64,000 nucleotides of DNA from Lyophyllum atratum. Taxonomy: Eukaryota; Basidiomycota; Agaricomycetes; Agaricales; Lyophyllaceae. Below the pieces are notes generated by a model, which ran no database searches, had not been told where the DNA came from, and saw only the letters and a program-made list of their open reading frames with translations. Each line of letters begins with the position of its first letter. Within the stretch, counting starts at the first letter, position 1. Shown here one piece after another: positions 22,601 through 31,505 of this stretch. The translations under genes and the position numbers were made by a program. The stretch is from contig JACGCN010000024.1 of the NCBI GenBank assembly GCA_014905825.1, positions 124,001 through 188,000 on the forward strand, in the 5' to 3' direction.

Positions 22601-23562
22601 ATATGACATCATGCACAATGATGTCATTTTTTTGAGGGGCAGATTTGCGCCCGGTGTGCCCAAAATTGCCCCTCATGTTTACAGGCATTTACAGTTCTGA
22701 CTATTACTACCAATGAACGTTATTGTCTTATTAGTAAACATAGTAAACAGTCTAGTAAACATAGTTAACATTATAATGTAGGGGATCATGCGACAATCCA
22801 GGCATTATAATGTAGATAGGATTTTGGGGAGGGGTGAGGGTAGGGAGACCACATTATAATGTAGCGGATCATGTGATGCTTAAGGCATTATAATGTAGGT
22901 TTTTGGGAGGGGGTGGGGGTAGGGGAACCCACATTATAATGTAGGATCATGTGATAACTGAGGCATTATAATGCAGGTTTTTGGGAGAGGGTGGGGGTAG
23001 GGATACCCACATTATAATGTAGGATCATGTGATAACTGAGGCATTATAATGTAGGTTTTTGGGAGGGGGTGGGGGTAGGGGAACCCACATTTTAATGTAG
23101 GATCATGTGATAACTGAGGCATTATAATGTAGGTTTTTGGGAGGGGGTGGGGGTAGGGATACCCACATTATAATGTAGGATCATGTGATAACTGAGGCAT
23201 TACAATGTAGGTTTTTGGGAGAGGGTGGGGGTAGGGATACCCACATTATAATGTAGAACAGCATTATAATGTGGGGGGGGCGGAATTTTCTACTGTTTTT
23301 TGGGGTGGGTGGGGTAGACGTACTTGCATTATAATGCGGGGGGCACAAAAAACTGCACATTATAATGTCGGGGAGGCCTACCCCCCCCTGGGATAGGAGA
23401 CATTCTAATGTCATCAAGGCCTTAGAGGTTGGCTGGTACATAACAATGTGGAAAAGTGAGATTTGCACACCACATTATAATATCGCTACATGGACACCTC
23501 GCGCAATCGGATATAATCTCACGCCTTTGGTAGCTTGTAAATTGCTAGAAATTCTTAATTAA
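10680..23562 (+). CDS. Nuclear FKBP peptidyl-prolyl isomerase with nucleoplasmin-like domain; last intron hosts a KDZ transposon
   Basis: Ten exons (10680-10693, 10761-10950, 11010-11080, 11141-11169, 11219-11381, 11440-11498, 11559-11884, 11935-11971, 12023-12136, 23534-23562) give exactly 343 aa. Residues 1-100 form a nucleoplasmin-like fold (VTPPDNLTIVNVALG, acidic strand, VEYVFVADGP, DIHIFFNG). A basic linker (HKRAKAE, KGKAKEKDK) looks like a nuclear localisation signal. Residues about 240-343 are the FKBP catalytic domain (GEGVEVRKGSQVKFWHV, FDQGIIGMKPGGVRRIVIP, ending CKLLEIL). Proteins with this layout (yeast Fpr3/Fpr4 type) are nucleolar prolyl isomerases acting on histones and ribosome assembly. 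The ninth exon stops before the final beta strand; that strand is encoded 11.4 kb downstream in phase. The intervening intron contains the whole transposon, so expression needs removal of an 11,397-nt intron. Confidence 0.85.
12154..12161 (+). repeat. Left 8-bp target-site duplication, GCGCAATC
   Basis: Identical to 23501-23508. It lies immediately outside the transposon within the last FKBP intron. Confidence 0.85.
12171..13456 (+). repeat. Left terminal array of the KDZ element (palindrome-rich 80-bp satellite)
   Basis: The outer 300 bp (12171-12470) is a unique TIR. Inward lie about 12 tandem units of 78-82 bp, each marked by CACATGATCC (near 12474, 12654, 12739, 12819, 12899, 12981, 13063, 13145, 13225, 13303, 13384). 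Each unit has about two copies of the perfect 10-bp palindrome CATTATAATG, a C-rich tract (CCCTACCCCCAC) and the spacer CTCAGCTATCACATGATCC. Several neighbouring units are nearly identical, implying recent expansion. Confidence 0.9.
13683..17304 (-). CDS. KDZ transposase with CxC2-type cysteine cluster
   Basis: Nine exons (17304-17017, 16945-16736, 16685-16123, 16072-15910, 15857-15709, 15656-15265, 15206-15021, 14967-14838, 14781-13683) sum to 1059 aa, a usual length for the family, with no stop. The start MPPKRAKK and the order of blocks match fungal KDZ proteins. The zinc-binding cysteine cluster uses C127, C130, C139, C142, C149, C152 and H157. Then come GLQFQLGH, a REWRHLK..KRAGRGHDP block, and LLSEDANFRL. 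The catalytic core has SYDIACQ (D483), VPKFHLPPHKPGC and GVGRTDGEGVERNW (D543, E545, E548), followed by GPGARHDTLDD. The C-terminal half is a long Glu/Arg-rich helical region ending in an acidic tail. It should move the surrounding 12162-23500 element. Its start lies 443 bp from the divergent small gene, which may share a promoter. Confidence 0.92.
17748..18248 (+). CDS. Small basic helical protein, KDZ cargo
   Basis: Four exons (17748-17821, 17872-18006, 18063-18107, 18158-18248) give 114 aa with consistent phases. The protein is dominated by Lys/Arg/Ala/Glu helical sequence (RERLNQKAKERAAKSR, EAKRLAKLEYARRYREKNR, LKAQARDRRAAKYIDEHG), probably a coiled coil or nucleic-acid-binding helix. I do not recognise a named domain. 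It sits inside the transposon, head to head with the transposase, so it may act in transposition or regulation, but nothing in the sequence proves that. The ATG at 17748 is the first in frame and has a purine at -3. Confidence 0.65.
18449..19255 (-). CDS. Protein with RNase H1 N-terminal / viroplasmin-like domain, KDZ cargo
   Basis: Three exons (19255-19147, 19096-18787, 18737-18449) give 235 aa in frame. Residues 1-60 are basic and acidic low complexity with repeated RREP motifs (REPAQRRREPGLRRGEP). Around residues 118-170 is the signature of the RNase H1 N-terminal domain, also called the caulimovirus viroplasmin domain: YYVVTVGQAVGIFYDW, then GSHTNGVPCAAQEGFDSWE and AHKIYTRLYNEKHVKV. In cellular RNase H1 this domain binds RNA-DNA hybrids or dsRNA. 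No RNase H catalytic domain follows; the C terminus is Ala-rich and helical. A role in handling R-loops or transposition intermediates is inference. It shares a 158-bp divergent intergenic region with the 853-aa gene. Confidence 0.75.
19414..22297 (+). CDS. Large agaricomycete-specific protein (conserved N domain, repeat linker, WWGE C domain), KDZ cargo
   Basis: Seven exons (19414-19731, 19791-20176, 20228-20350, 20402-20514, 20567-21684, 21736-22121, 22180-22297) give 853 aa. The N-terminal 310 residues contain the blocks GSKLEFFEAREEEFFDAR, FYHKMARLFMLRWGWDLPFD, NVGQWFRYRF, FADAIAQRLGVYVTIMLCGP and SIHSTTTGGR. The middle is a Gly/Glu/Asp-rich linker with a 192-bp in-frame duplication. The C-terminal domain has WTQCLHAWITFEAIRGFP, GRPAVIGQWMKGGRRW and VLVVLGLAWWGEKI, then a basic KKKR tail. 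I recall many paralogues of this architecture in mushroom genomes without a known function. Its location inside an intact KDZ element suggests it travels with such elements. A 52-nt intron with donor GTCAGT (20515-20566) is required to join the N and middle parts. An upstream in-frame ATG at 19363 is an alternative start. Confidence 0.75.
21122..21505 (+). repeat. 192-bp in-frame tandem duplication in the KDZ cargo gene
   Basis: Two copies start with TTATCAAGGCCCTCGTCGAG at 21122 and 21314 and run through the string GAGGGAAGCG; they differ at only a few bases. The period is 64 codons. Confidence 0.85.
22298..22764. other. 3' flank of the KDZ cargo gene inside the element
   Basis: No gene. 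It is AT-rich and ends in short repeats of TAGTAAACATAGT just before the right palindromic array. Confidence 0.5.
22765..23490 (-). repeat. Right terminal array of the KDZ element
   Basis: Inverted counterpart of the left array: about six units of 78 bp marked by GATCATGTGAT (near 22868, 22946, 23024, 23101, 23179), each with CATTATAATG palindromes and G-rich tracts, followed by a 250-bp TIR nearly identical in reverse complement to 12171-12470, ending in ATATCGCTACA. Confidence 0.9.
23501..23508 (+). repeat. Right 8-bp target-site duplication, GCGCAATC
   Basis: Exact copy of 12154-12161; the FKBP intron resumes here and ends at 23533. Confidence 0.85.
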
Positions 23563-23759
23563 TTAGTCAGGTCTTGTACAGATTCTGCGCCGCATATTCA
23601 TTACCACTTGTTATCTCCTTGCGATTTAAGCATGTTCTTTGTCCTTGGTGGATTTCTTTGGCTCATGTACCAAGGTGCTTTGTTGCGTGCCGACAAAGGG
23701 TCATGCCACCCATACCCTCATCCTTTAAATAACCGCCGGTGATGCTCACCGTCGTCAAC

Positions 23760-24851
23760 ATGGAACCCTCGTTCTCTCCTCGGGCACTGCGCGCCAATGC
23801 ACGTTCCGCCAAGCGTGAGCAAAGGCAATCCTCCCCGATTTCGGTCTCTCCTCGGCGCCCAGCATTGCTCACGCCACCTCCCACGATCCGTACATACGCA
23901 GTTTCACATAGAAGTCACCAGCGAGACCCTGTCCTCTCATCGCCCACGACTAGGGCAAATTTGTCTCCCGATCCTGCTGGGCCGTCTTCTGCCACTCACT
24001 CGTGTCCTGTTATCATCCACACCCCCACGCCACATGATGTCAGGGAATCAGAAATATTGAGAGTGCTGGAAGGTATACTAGAAGAGTGCGATGACCTAAA
24101 GGTTGGCCAGGCTGTGCCCTACAAGTTCCAAACATCACTAACTGATTTTCCAGAGCTCTTCCAAGGTTAAGAACGCTGTCAATAAGGCGAAAGACGATCT
24201 TATAGCAAGAGAGGAGAATTCGCTCCGCAAGGTATCCATCCATACTTTCTGACTACAGCTCGTAACAATACTGACTAGTTGGCAGGTCGCGGACGGACTC
24301 CAAGCTGCGACTCAATGCCCGATTTGTGTATTACACTCCAGACGACCCTTTATGTATGTTCTAGATTCAAACTTTGAATCCCACATTTTCTTATCACTGG
24401 AGACAGGCTTCCAAGATGCGGGCATACTTTTTGTGGGCCTTGCCTCCGAATTCTTTTCTCAAAAACCTTGGAGAAGAAGCTCAAAGCTTTAAGGGCCTTA
24501 TCCCTCACAAATACCCGGTTGTTCGACACTCAAGTCGTACCGACCTCTATCGAACACTTCGAGGTTACTTTGGAAGGCCTCAAGCAGTTTAATCGCGATC
24601 ATTGGAGGTACTTCTGCTATAATTGCCCCACGTGTGCCTTGCCCGTCAGTACATCTCCCGTCGATGTTGCAGAATTCAAGAGATTCATTTCCGACACTTG
24701 GGAAGCATTGGCTGATTGGCCCGGTCTTCTTCCAGGATCTGGAGACATGGTAGATGAATCCAGCGTTAAATATGGTCGCGAATACTTTTTCGGCCTTTTC
24801 GTAGATACGTTGGACTATAGGAAGAAAATGTTGGCTAGATCACAGTTATAG
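23760..24851 (+). CDS. RING-finger protein, probable E3 ubiquitin ligase
   Basis: Four exons (23760-24101, 24154-24231, 24286-24353, 24407-24851) give 310 aa. The first 110 residues are Ser/Pro/Arg-rich and disordered, followed by a short helical segment. A C3HC4-type RING is split across introns: C151-P-I-C154, C167-G-H169-T-F-C172-G-P-C175, then a long insertion and C236-P-T-C239. RING domains recruit E2 enzymes; the substrate is unknown. The long spacing between the central and last cysteine pairs resembles a group of agaricomycete RING proteins I recall with this layout. A TTTAAATAA box at 23724-23732 lies about 30 bp before the start. It begins 197 bp after the FKBP stop. Confidence 0.75.
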
Positions 24852-25492
24852 ATAACACGGACTCAGATGCTCTCATACATACAGTGCTGTCGGTGATAGA
24901 ATGAGATCATTAGGGGAGGGTTGGCACCATGAAACGTTCCGGGCCGATCCCGACCATGCGAAGTTTTGGACCGCATCTGCATCACCTGATCAGCCACCTT
25001 CCTCCACTTAACATATAACTCCTCCTTCCTCCTCTTCGTAGATATCTCCGATCCTGCGATATGCGCGCATACCACTACAATAACATTCCAGCCTGAGGCA
25101 ACCAGCAGGTTCCCCACGACCACATCCCCTCCCCGTCCGTCGCATCAGAGGTCCTCCTCAGCATCAAATTATGGACGATCCCAGTCGCGGGCGGCGGGGC
25201 CGCGTCCGACAAGGACGCGGCGGTGGCGGGGCACAAGAACTGCGGCACGATTGATGTCTCCAAGGAGGGGCTCGGGGACGTGAGTGCCCTTAAAAGCGAG
25301 TGTGGTCTGGGCGCAGTCCAGCTGACGTTTACACGAGGATCAGAACCCACTTCGACGCGTACCAGGACATCATCATCGTGCCAAAGCGACTGCGTCAAAG
25401 CGACATCCAAGTCGTTCTCCTCTCCATTAAAATGTCGGATTGCACCTCAGGTCCTGCCACTGCTTTCCCGTCTCCTCTGGCACGTCGCACAT
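24852..25492. other. Intergenic stretch with an unassigned coding-like fragment
   Basis: On the plus strand 25100-25440 reads as GC-rich coding-like sequence (for example SIKLWTIPVAGGGAASDKDA, and later HFDAYQDIIIVPKRL in another frame after a possible intron). I cannot place it in a family. It may be a gene fragment. Confidence 0.3.
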
Positions 25493-27859
25493 ATGGCTTC
25501 TGTAACCCCATCTTCCTCAGCTCCCGCCACTAAGCCCGGCGCCAAACCCTCGCGATTCCCCTTCACTATTGAACAAGAAGCTTACATGGACAGCTTTATT
25601 CCGGAGTTCGAGCAACAAGTCCGCACCCACGATCCGAAATTTGATGGTCGCCGCAAGGCTGTTGCAGATTCGAAGACCAACACGGCCGATACTATTCTGC
25701 ACAACAAGCTCTTCGAAGACCTTCCAGGTAGTGAGGAACGGAGCGAATGGCGGAAGGTATGTCATAAAGTCCATGATATTGACTTCTTTTTCTCACCGCA
25801 TATTATAGGCTATCTTGCGCCGTTTTACGAATCACTTCGTCAACAAGATGAAGAGGAACCATGTGTCTGCCACAGCACCCACTGCTACGCCTCGCAAAGG
25901 TGACGAGATCAACAAGCTTATCGACACCCATGTTCTTCTGAGCGCAGAATTTTTTGCCCTCAATTACTTCGCGCTAGAGATCGACGACGAGATCATTCGG
26001 TGCTATAGAGAGCTCTCTCGTCAGGAGAACATACCAGGTGGTGGCGCCCGTGCTCGGGTAACTAAACAGATGTGGGAGGAGGCGGATAAGGAGGTATGGA
26101 TTCAGAAGGCAGAGGCAGCGAAGAAGGATATCTACAAGTACGTTTCAACCTTGCACTCATTGATGAAGTTACCCTAATCCCTCGTACAGGAACCAGAGGG
26201 AGTATCCACTTCTTGTAAATGAAGTCATCCCAATGTCCTCGGGCATAAAGTCGTCGGCTCTATGCTATCCATACATGCATGCGCTTTCCGTGATCAGGAT
26301 GGCAAGATCAAGACCGAACTGTGAGTACCTTAGGGCGCGTACATGGCATACGTGACAACGGTCATAGAACGAAACACGGGTTCGATGTTCAAGACGATAC
26401 GGAAATAGATTACACGCTCCCTGGAGAAGACGGAATTTCGAAGAGCTTAGAGAGTCGTGCGGATATGGTGCTTCCTCGTATGTGTCTTCTTCTCCGCAAT
26501 CGCTCGTTACTGACCATACATAGGTATTCCCAAGTCCACTCCAGCGGTGTTTATCCCAGCAAACGAGGCCGGAATTCTGATTTTCCCTGCCATTGATGTC
26601 ATGGCGACGGCGCCGCCCGAGTTGCAGCAGGTCCCGGATGACTATCTTACAGCTTTGTGGGGTAAGTACACATTACCGTTCCTTTTCCTTACACGCACTC
26701 ACAGCTATTCTCTACAGCATTCTCCTGGCCCGCAGACCAACGGATGCCTGCTACATATACCTTGGGCCGACATCGCTGCCTCTCCATCCATCTACCACGA
26801 CAAATCCTCATTCTGTCTTCCCACCACATTGACGAACCCCGAGTTGTACAGCAATAGCCCGGCCACTTGTATTCTCTCGCAGAGTTCCTCTTCCGGATCT
26901 CGACATCACCCCTTCCGTTTCGCTTTCGATCGAAGGACGACATCATCCAGAGGACCTTCGAGTTGCAAAAGGGGATCGAAGCCGAACGCACAGCCGGCGA
27001 TGATGCAGACGGTGCCATGGAAACCGATGATGTCGAGGAACTCCAGCTTAACCAGAACACGGAAGGGGATCGGCACGTCACTCCACCTTCAGCAGAGTTC
27101 GATAGCAACAGCGCTACGACCAAGGATAGAATCGAAGGATCTCCTGGTGCGCGATCACGCACTGGTGATGCTGAAGCGGAGAATCCTATGCCACTAGGCA
27201 GTGCAAAGAACGGTACCAATCTCGACGCTATCTCTTACGCCCGACCTGACTTCATGACTGCAGCCCCCGTCCCCGACTCACCCTCATCTCAATCCCCATC
27301 AGCATCACTCTCGAACAATGCTGGCCCAGATGTCGAAACCAATCAACCGAGTTGTGGTGCAGGAATCCCGGCACCATCAACTGGGGGTAACAAGGGCAAG
27401 TCCCGAGGCAGGGGAGGAAAGGGTAAACCAAGGAGTAAGTACACTTTCTTCCCAGGTAAGAATGCGCCGGCGACTCACCATGCGTACACTATGCAGAGAC
27501 CGCCAATAATGCAACAAAGTCCAACGTAGGCGTCGCTCAGGTCAACAGTACAGCTCCTATCTCTGCCACCTCGACGACTCAAGTTCGAGGCGCCGTCACG
27601 ACAAACATTCCTGCAAGCGATCGGCGGGCGGCCGCCGAGGATGCTGGAAGCGTCGCATCTGCCATCAGCGCACCAAGACGCAGCGCTTGTTCTGCCAAGC
27701 GTAAGGAGCCAGACAGTTGGAAGAATGATGAAGAGCTTAGGAGAGCGCAACCGGCTCCAAAACGGGTCAAGTGAGTTAACTGAACTTATAAACTGTTCCG
27801 TGCACTCTCAAATCGATGATTATAGACCCTCTTGGACGATGGAAGTTGTTCTCGATTAA
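25493..27859 (+). pseudogene. Agaricomycete-specific multicopy family gene, likely frameshifted
   Basis: The first two exons are clean (25493-25756 and 25809-26137) and encode FPFTIEQEAYMDSFIPEFEQ, EWRKAILRRFTNHFVNKMKR and an acidic/helical continuation. Further on, family-like segments appear in conflicting frames: HKVVGSMLSIHACAFRDQDG (around 26246-26310) needs a one-base shift relative to the frame entering from 26190, and IPWADIAASPSIYHDK (around 26759-26810) needs another. The 3' part (26860-27770) is a Ser/Pro/Gly-rich disordered region with KGKSRGRGGKGK and a KRK-type basic patch, ending after a last small exon at 27859. Function is unknown. Two apparent frameshifts suggest decay, although a splice variant or sequencing error could explain one. 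Confidence 0.5.
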
Positions 27860-28710
27860 CCGCTTCCTGTAACGTTTTCAGATTAATCTCTATTTCAACG
27901 TCCTTGTTTAATCCCAACGTGAAATCTCCTGTTGAATCTCTGTATCCAACCTGCCACTACACTCGCAATAAACGTCTTTATTTAATCCCTGCTCAAACTG
28001 ACCTATTTAGTCACTTCTCGTACATTCATTGCTAAGTTTCAAATACTTTTACTGTGATTAATCGTGTTTTTTGAGCCTCAAGGCTGACCCGCAATATGCA
28101 CTGCGCGCGGTAGGATTAATCGCAGGTAACGGTTAATCACATTTCTTCATCGAAGGCGTGCGATCAATCGAAAACCATGCGGATTTTTACCAAGTTGGAA
28201 TTGGTGGGGTCAGACCTGGGGGAGGACGGGTCCGGGCTTGTGATCGACCGAAAGTTGGGTGGGATACTGCGCAGGAGAAAGTAAATGACCTGGAAATCTA
28301 TCAGAATGAAGGCCATACACCTCGAAAATATGGGCCACGAGATCCTTGCCTTCAAACTGCTTCTTCATGATGCCATCCTGGTACACACTGACAGTAACCA
28401 AGATATGTATCTAGGGCCCTCTTGTCCGACTGGTCCAACCCATCTACGACGAGTGCAACGGTGATCTTTCGCCCGTTTGGGAGATCTTCCTCCACGTCTT
28501 TGGGCTAGAATAATTCTTCGTTGGCCTTGCAGATGTCGCTTGTGTGGAGTGTGCGCAGACAGCGTCTTCTGGGTTCCGGCCTCCTGTATTGATTCGTTAT
28601 TGGCAAAGTTACGTAAGTCATGCCATCAAAGCTCCGTATTTGGGCATGATGTCAAAACATCACCCTTTGAAGCTATCGCATCAGTCTGACAACATTTTGC
28701 CAAAACAAGC
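27860..28710. other. Intergenic, AT-rich, with a small minus-strand fragment
   Basis: 27870-28150 is AT-rich with no gene. On the minus strand 28401-28210 reads [20 protein letters not shown], possibly a 5' exon or a relic of a larger gene; no partner exon was identified. Confidence 0.35.
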
Positions 28711-31154
28711 ATGCCTGGCATGCGGTTTTGCTATGTCTCTGTGAACGATCAAGGCAAGCAAGAAAAGACTTTTAATGCAGAAGAGTAAGTGCTGTATCTA
28801 TCGCCTCCTGACATGCGATGAAGCGTTCCTAGACAAAAGGAGCATCATGACAGGCAAGAAATGGAACGGCGAGCCAGAGCGAAAGCCAAGCTTCAGGCAG
28901 CTAAACGTGCCCGAAGCGCAGGCAAGCGAGAAAAGGCATCCCATGAAGAACTGTAAGTGTGGTATTTATTGCCTCTTCAACTGCGATGACGCGTCCGTAG
29001 ACAAAAGACGCATCATGAGTGGCAAGAGAAGGAATGGCAGGCCCAGAAAGCTGAAGCAGTACTGCCAAACGCGACTTCCCCATTCCAAACGTTGCATACC
29101 ACCGCGCCCAATGTCCCTGCAGGCCTCCCTGCCTTTGAGCACGACAGCCACGATATGTCGTTTCAACACACCAGCGATCCTCCCGCGATGGACCTAGATA
29201 TGCCAGTTACTGAAGATCACAATGAGCCACAGATGAGCCATAGACGGATACTCACCGAGCCACCTACTCGGAGACTCCTGTATGAGCCCCTCGAGCGATC
29301 CACCGCCGTCTCACCGCCTCTTCCCTCAGTTGGAACTGAACTCACGTCGATAGATGCTCCTGATGAGGTTGGGATGGACAAGATAGATTATGTGACGCCC
29401 GTCCTTGGCGTCGAACTCTCAGATGCCTCTCCTCAGGTAGAATGGCCCAGTGGGGCAATCACTGTGGTACCATTCATCCCGCACCCAGAGAATCCCAACA
29501 CCAATATCCTTACCCGTGTATGATTCTTATGTTTTGGTCATATTCCTCTCATTACTGAACGCGACTTTGGCAGGATGCGCAGTTCGTTACTAATATCACA
29601 CTTGCTATGGACGCTAGAAAGAGCTCATTCGTTCGTTACCTTGAATCTACCGGGAGCAATGAGGAAAAACTTATAGAAGTTTGCCGCAACGAATTAGCGC
29701 ACGGCAACGTCGTTGTTGTCACTGACAGCGGCAACTTTGCGGGGCAGCTTGGGGGAGAATTCGATGAATCTGTTTTCCGAAATTTGGGCTATAGAGGAAA
29801 GGGGCGGTCCTTCGACATTCACGGTACGTGGTTCCTGCGTTATCTTCAGTTTCCAGATGGCCCATGCTGTTTTTTTTCCAAGATGCGCTGAGACGCATAG
29901 ATCACCCAGAAGCGCCTCAATTAAAGGGCCAGCAGCTCGATGTACTTCTTAAAAGCGTAACAGATCATAGCAAAGTGCAATGTATACTGGATATGCCGTC
30001 CCGAACCTCACTAATCCCACCTCTTATTGAGTGCGTACATGCTCACTGCCCCTGTTTTCAACCATTGACGACACATATCAGTTTATTGAATGACGGATCT
30101 ACCTCATTTCAAGAAATTCAAGACATTTATCCGGAATCGATCGTCCAACAAAACATCCATGACAACCGGTCCTGGCTTCTAGCTCACACTGCCGGGTTTC
30201 TCACATATCCACATCGTGATGCTGGCGGACTCTGCACGTTCATAAAAGGCTTTAAGATGTGGGTTGTATATCGCGCAGGTGGCTATTTGGCTGCGAGAAA
30301 TCGAAAGGAACTTGACCATCAACAAAAGAAGTTCGAGGATAAAGAGGGTGGTCCCGGCGAGCCCAGTGGTTTTGGAATTGAAGAAGACGAACAGTGTGAA
30401 GTTGCCGTGATCCATGCCCAGCCCAATTCAACGGTGTGCGTCCTCCCTGCCTTTTTCACCTTCACCGCAGTTCATCACATCTCGCAGGATCATGCCACCT
30501 GGGGTCTTTCACGCGGTATACACCCCAATACGTAATGTCGCTAAAGGAGGTCATCTCTTCTTATACGACGCCCTGCATTTGACGGAAGCGGCCAGAGCAT
30601 CTGACCATAAACGTGCCAAGTTTGTCACCAACACGGAACACGTTAGTGTTGGTAGAACACTGGCGCGGATGGCAATAGCATTGCTTCGACTCTCCTCTGA
30701 CATGAGTGAGTTATCAGACTTTTTTGGCGATGCAGCGGTTTATCTACCTTTTTCAGTCTTCTATCGAAAGCCGATTATTGCGTTGTGCTTGATGGTGAAG
30801 TACCCAAAACGATATGCACCAGATAAACGCACGTCCACCCACACCAAGCAGCCTGAGGCTTGCCAAGAACTGAAGGACAGCGTTGTGGTGGTAGACGCTT
30901 TGATTAAGGGCCTCGAGATAGCTTCATATCTCCGCGCAGGTGGTCCGGACTATCTTTTCGAAGGTGATGTATACTGGATGAACCCCGGTCCTGTCATCGA
31001 CATCGCCCCAGCTCTCGCTGGATTCGATCCGCAAGATCCTTTTCATGAGCCGCCTATCAGTTTACCCGACCCTTCCTCTCCGCCTGAGGACGATGTCATG
31101 GAAAACGGGGAGAAGCGCAAGCCTGCCAAGCGCCGACGCAAAGCAACGCCCTAA
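28711..31154 (+). CDS. JmjC-domain protein, putative 2-oxoglutarate/Fe(II) oxygenase
   Basis: Seven exons (28711-28784, 28833-28952, 29001-29517, 29574-29823, 29883-30030, 30082-30435, 30488-31154) give 709 aa in frame. Residues 20-90 are a basic, Glu/Lys/Arg/Ala-rich helical segment (likely DNA-binding or coiled coil), followed by a disordered stretch. The JmjC-like core spans about 245-560. The iron-binding triad is visible as H414-R-D416 in LTYPHRDAGG and H496 in MPPGVFHAVYTP, and the pattern continues with GGHLFLYDALHLTE. The C terminus ends in a nuclear-type basic cluster (KRKPAKRRRK). JmjC enzymes mostly demethylate histones or hydroxylate proteins; this protein belongs to a fungal group without a defined substrate as far as I know. 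Complete triad and clean splicing argue for a functional gene. Confidence 0.8.
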
Positions 31155-31505
31155 AAGACATCAATCTAGTCCGAGCCATTCACGCCCATCAATCGTTATT
31201 CATCGCATCACATTCAAAAGCTACCTGTAGATAACATGTGCATATATACTTCCATTCTCCTAATGCTATGCAGTGTGATACTTCAGGAGAATTATGATAA
31301 ACAACGCTTATGGGAGCAGCCTAATTATGGAGTCTGACAGTGAGAGTCAGACTCGTCAGACCATGACATGTGATGCGGTCACGTGATGCGGTCACGCCAA
31401 AGGGAATTCGCGTTAAACTCTGTGTCACTGTGCTGTGTGCATCGAGTGTCGACTGATTTAGAGGCAGAGTTGCGATATATAACAAAGCTATACAATGAAT
31501 GAGCA
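31155..31505. other. Convergent intergenic region with a 14-bp tandem repeat
   Basis: 3' ends of two genes meet here. Two copies of GTGATGCGGTCAC lie side by side at 31370-31396. There is also a short inverted repeat GAGTCTGACAGTGAGAGTCAGACTC at 31330-31354 that could form a small hairpin. Confidence 0.5.

Larger units (their letters stand above)
12162..23500. mobile_element. KDZ (Kyakuja-Dileera-Zisupton) DNA transposon, 11.3 kb, apparently autonomous
   Basis: The boundaries rest on three agreeing observations. An exact 8-bp direct repeat GCGCAATC flanks 12162-23500. The inner termini are long inverted repeats beginning TGTAGCGATATTATAATGTG (12171 on the plus strand, ending at 23490 on the other end). 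Removing the element plus one 8-bp copy leaves a 50-nt FKBP intron with intact donor GTACGT and acceptor TAG and a perfect reading frame. It encodes an intact KDZ transposase and three intact cargo genes: transposase (-) diverges from a small basic protein (+); a viroplasmin-domain gene (-) diverges from the 853-aa gene (+). Zisupton-type elements are reported, as I recall, to make 8-bp duplications. Intact frames and near-identical TIRs suggest recent insertion. Confidence 0.9.

Noticed and set aside
24863..25440. Coding gene on the minus strand near 25.1-25.4 kb
   Set aside because: GC-rich Ser/Pro-type frame without domain or splice support; the plus strand looks at least as coding-like, and neither can be assigned.
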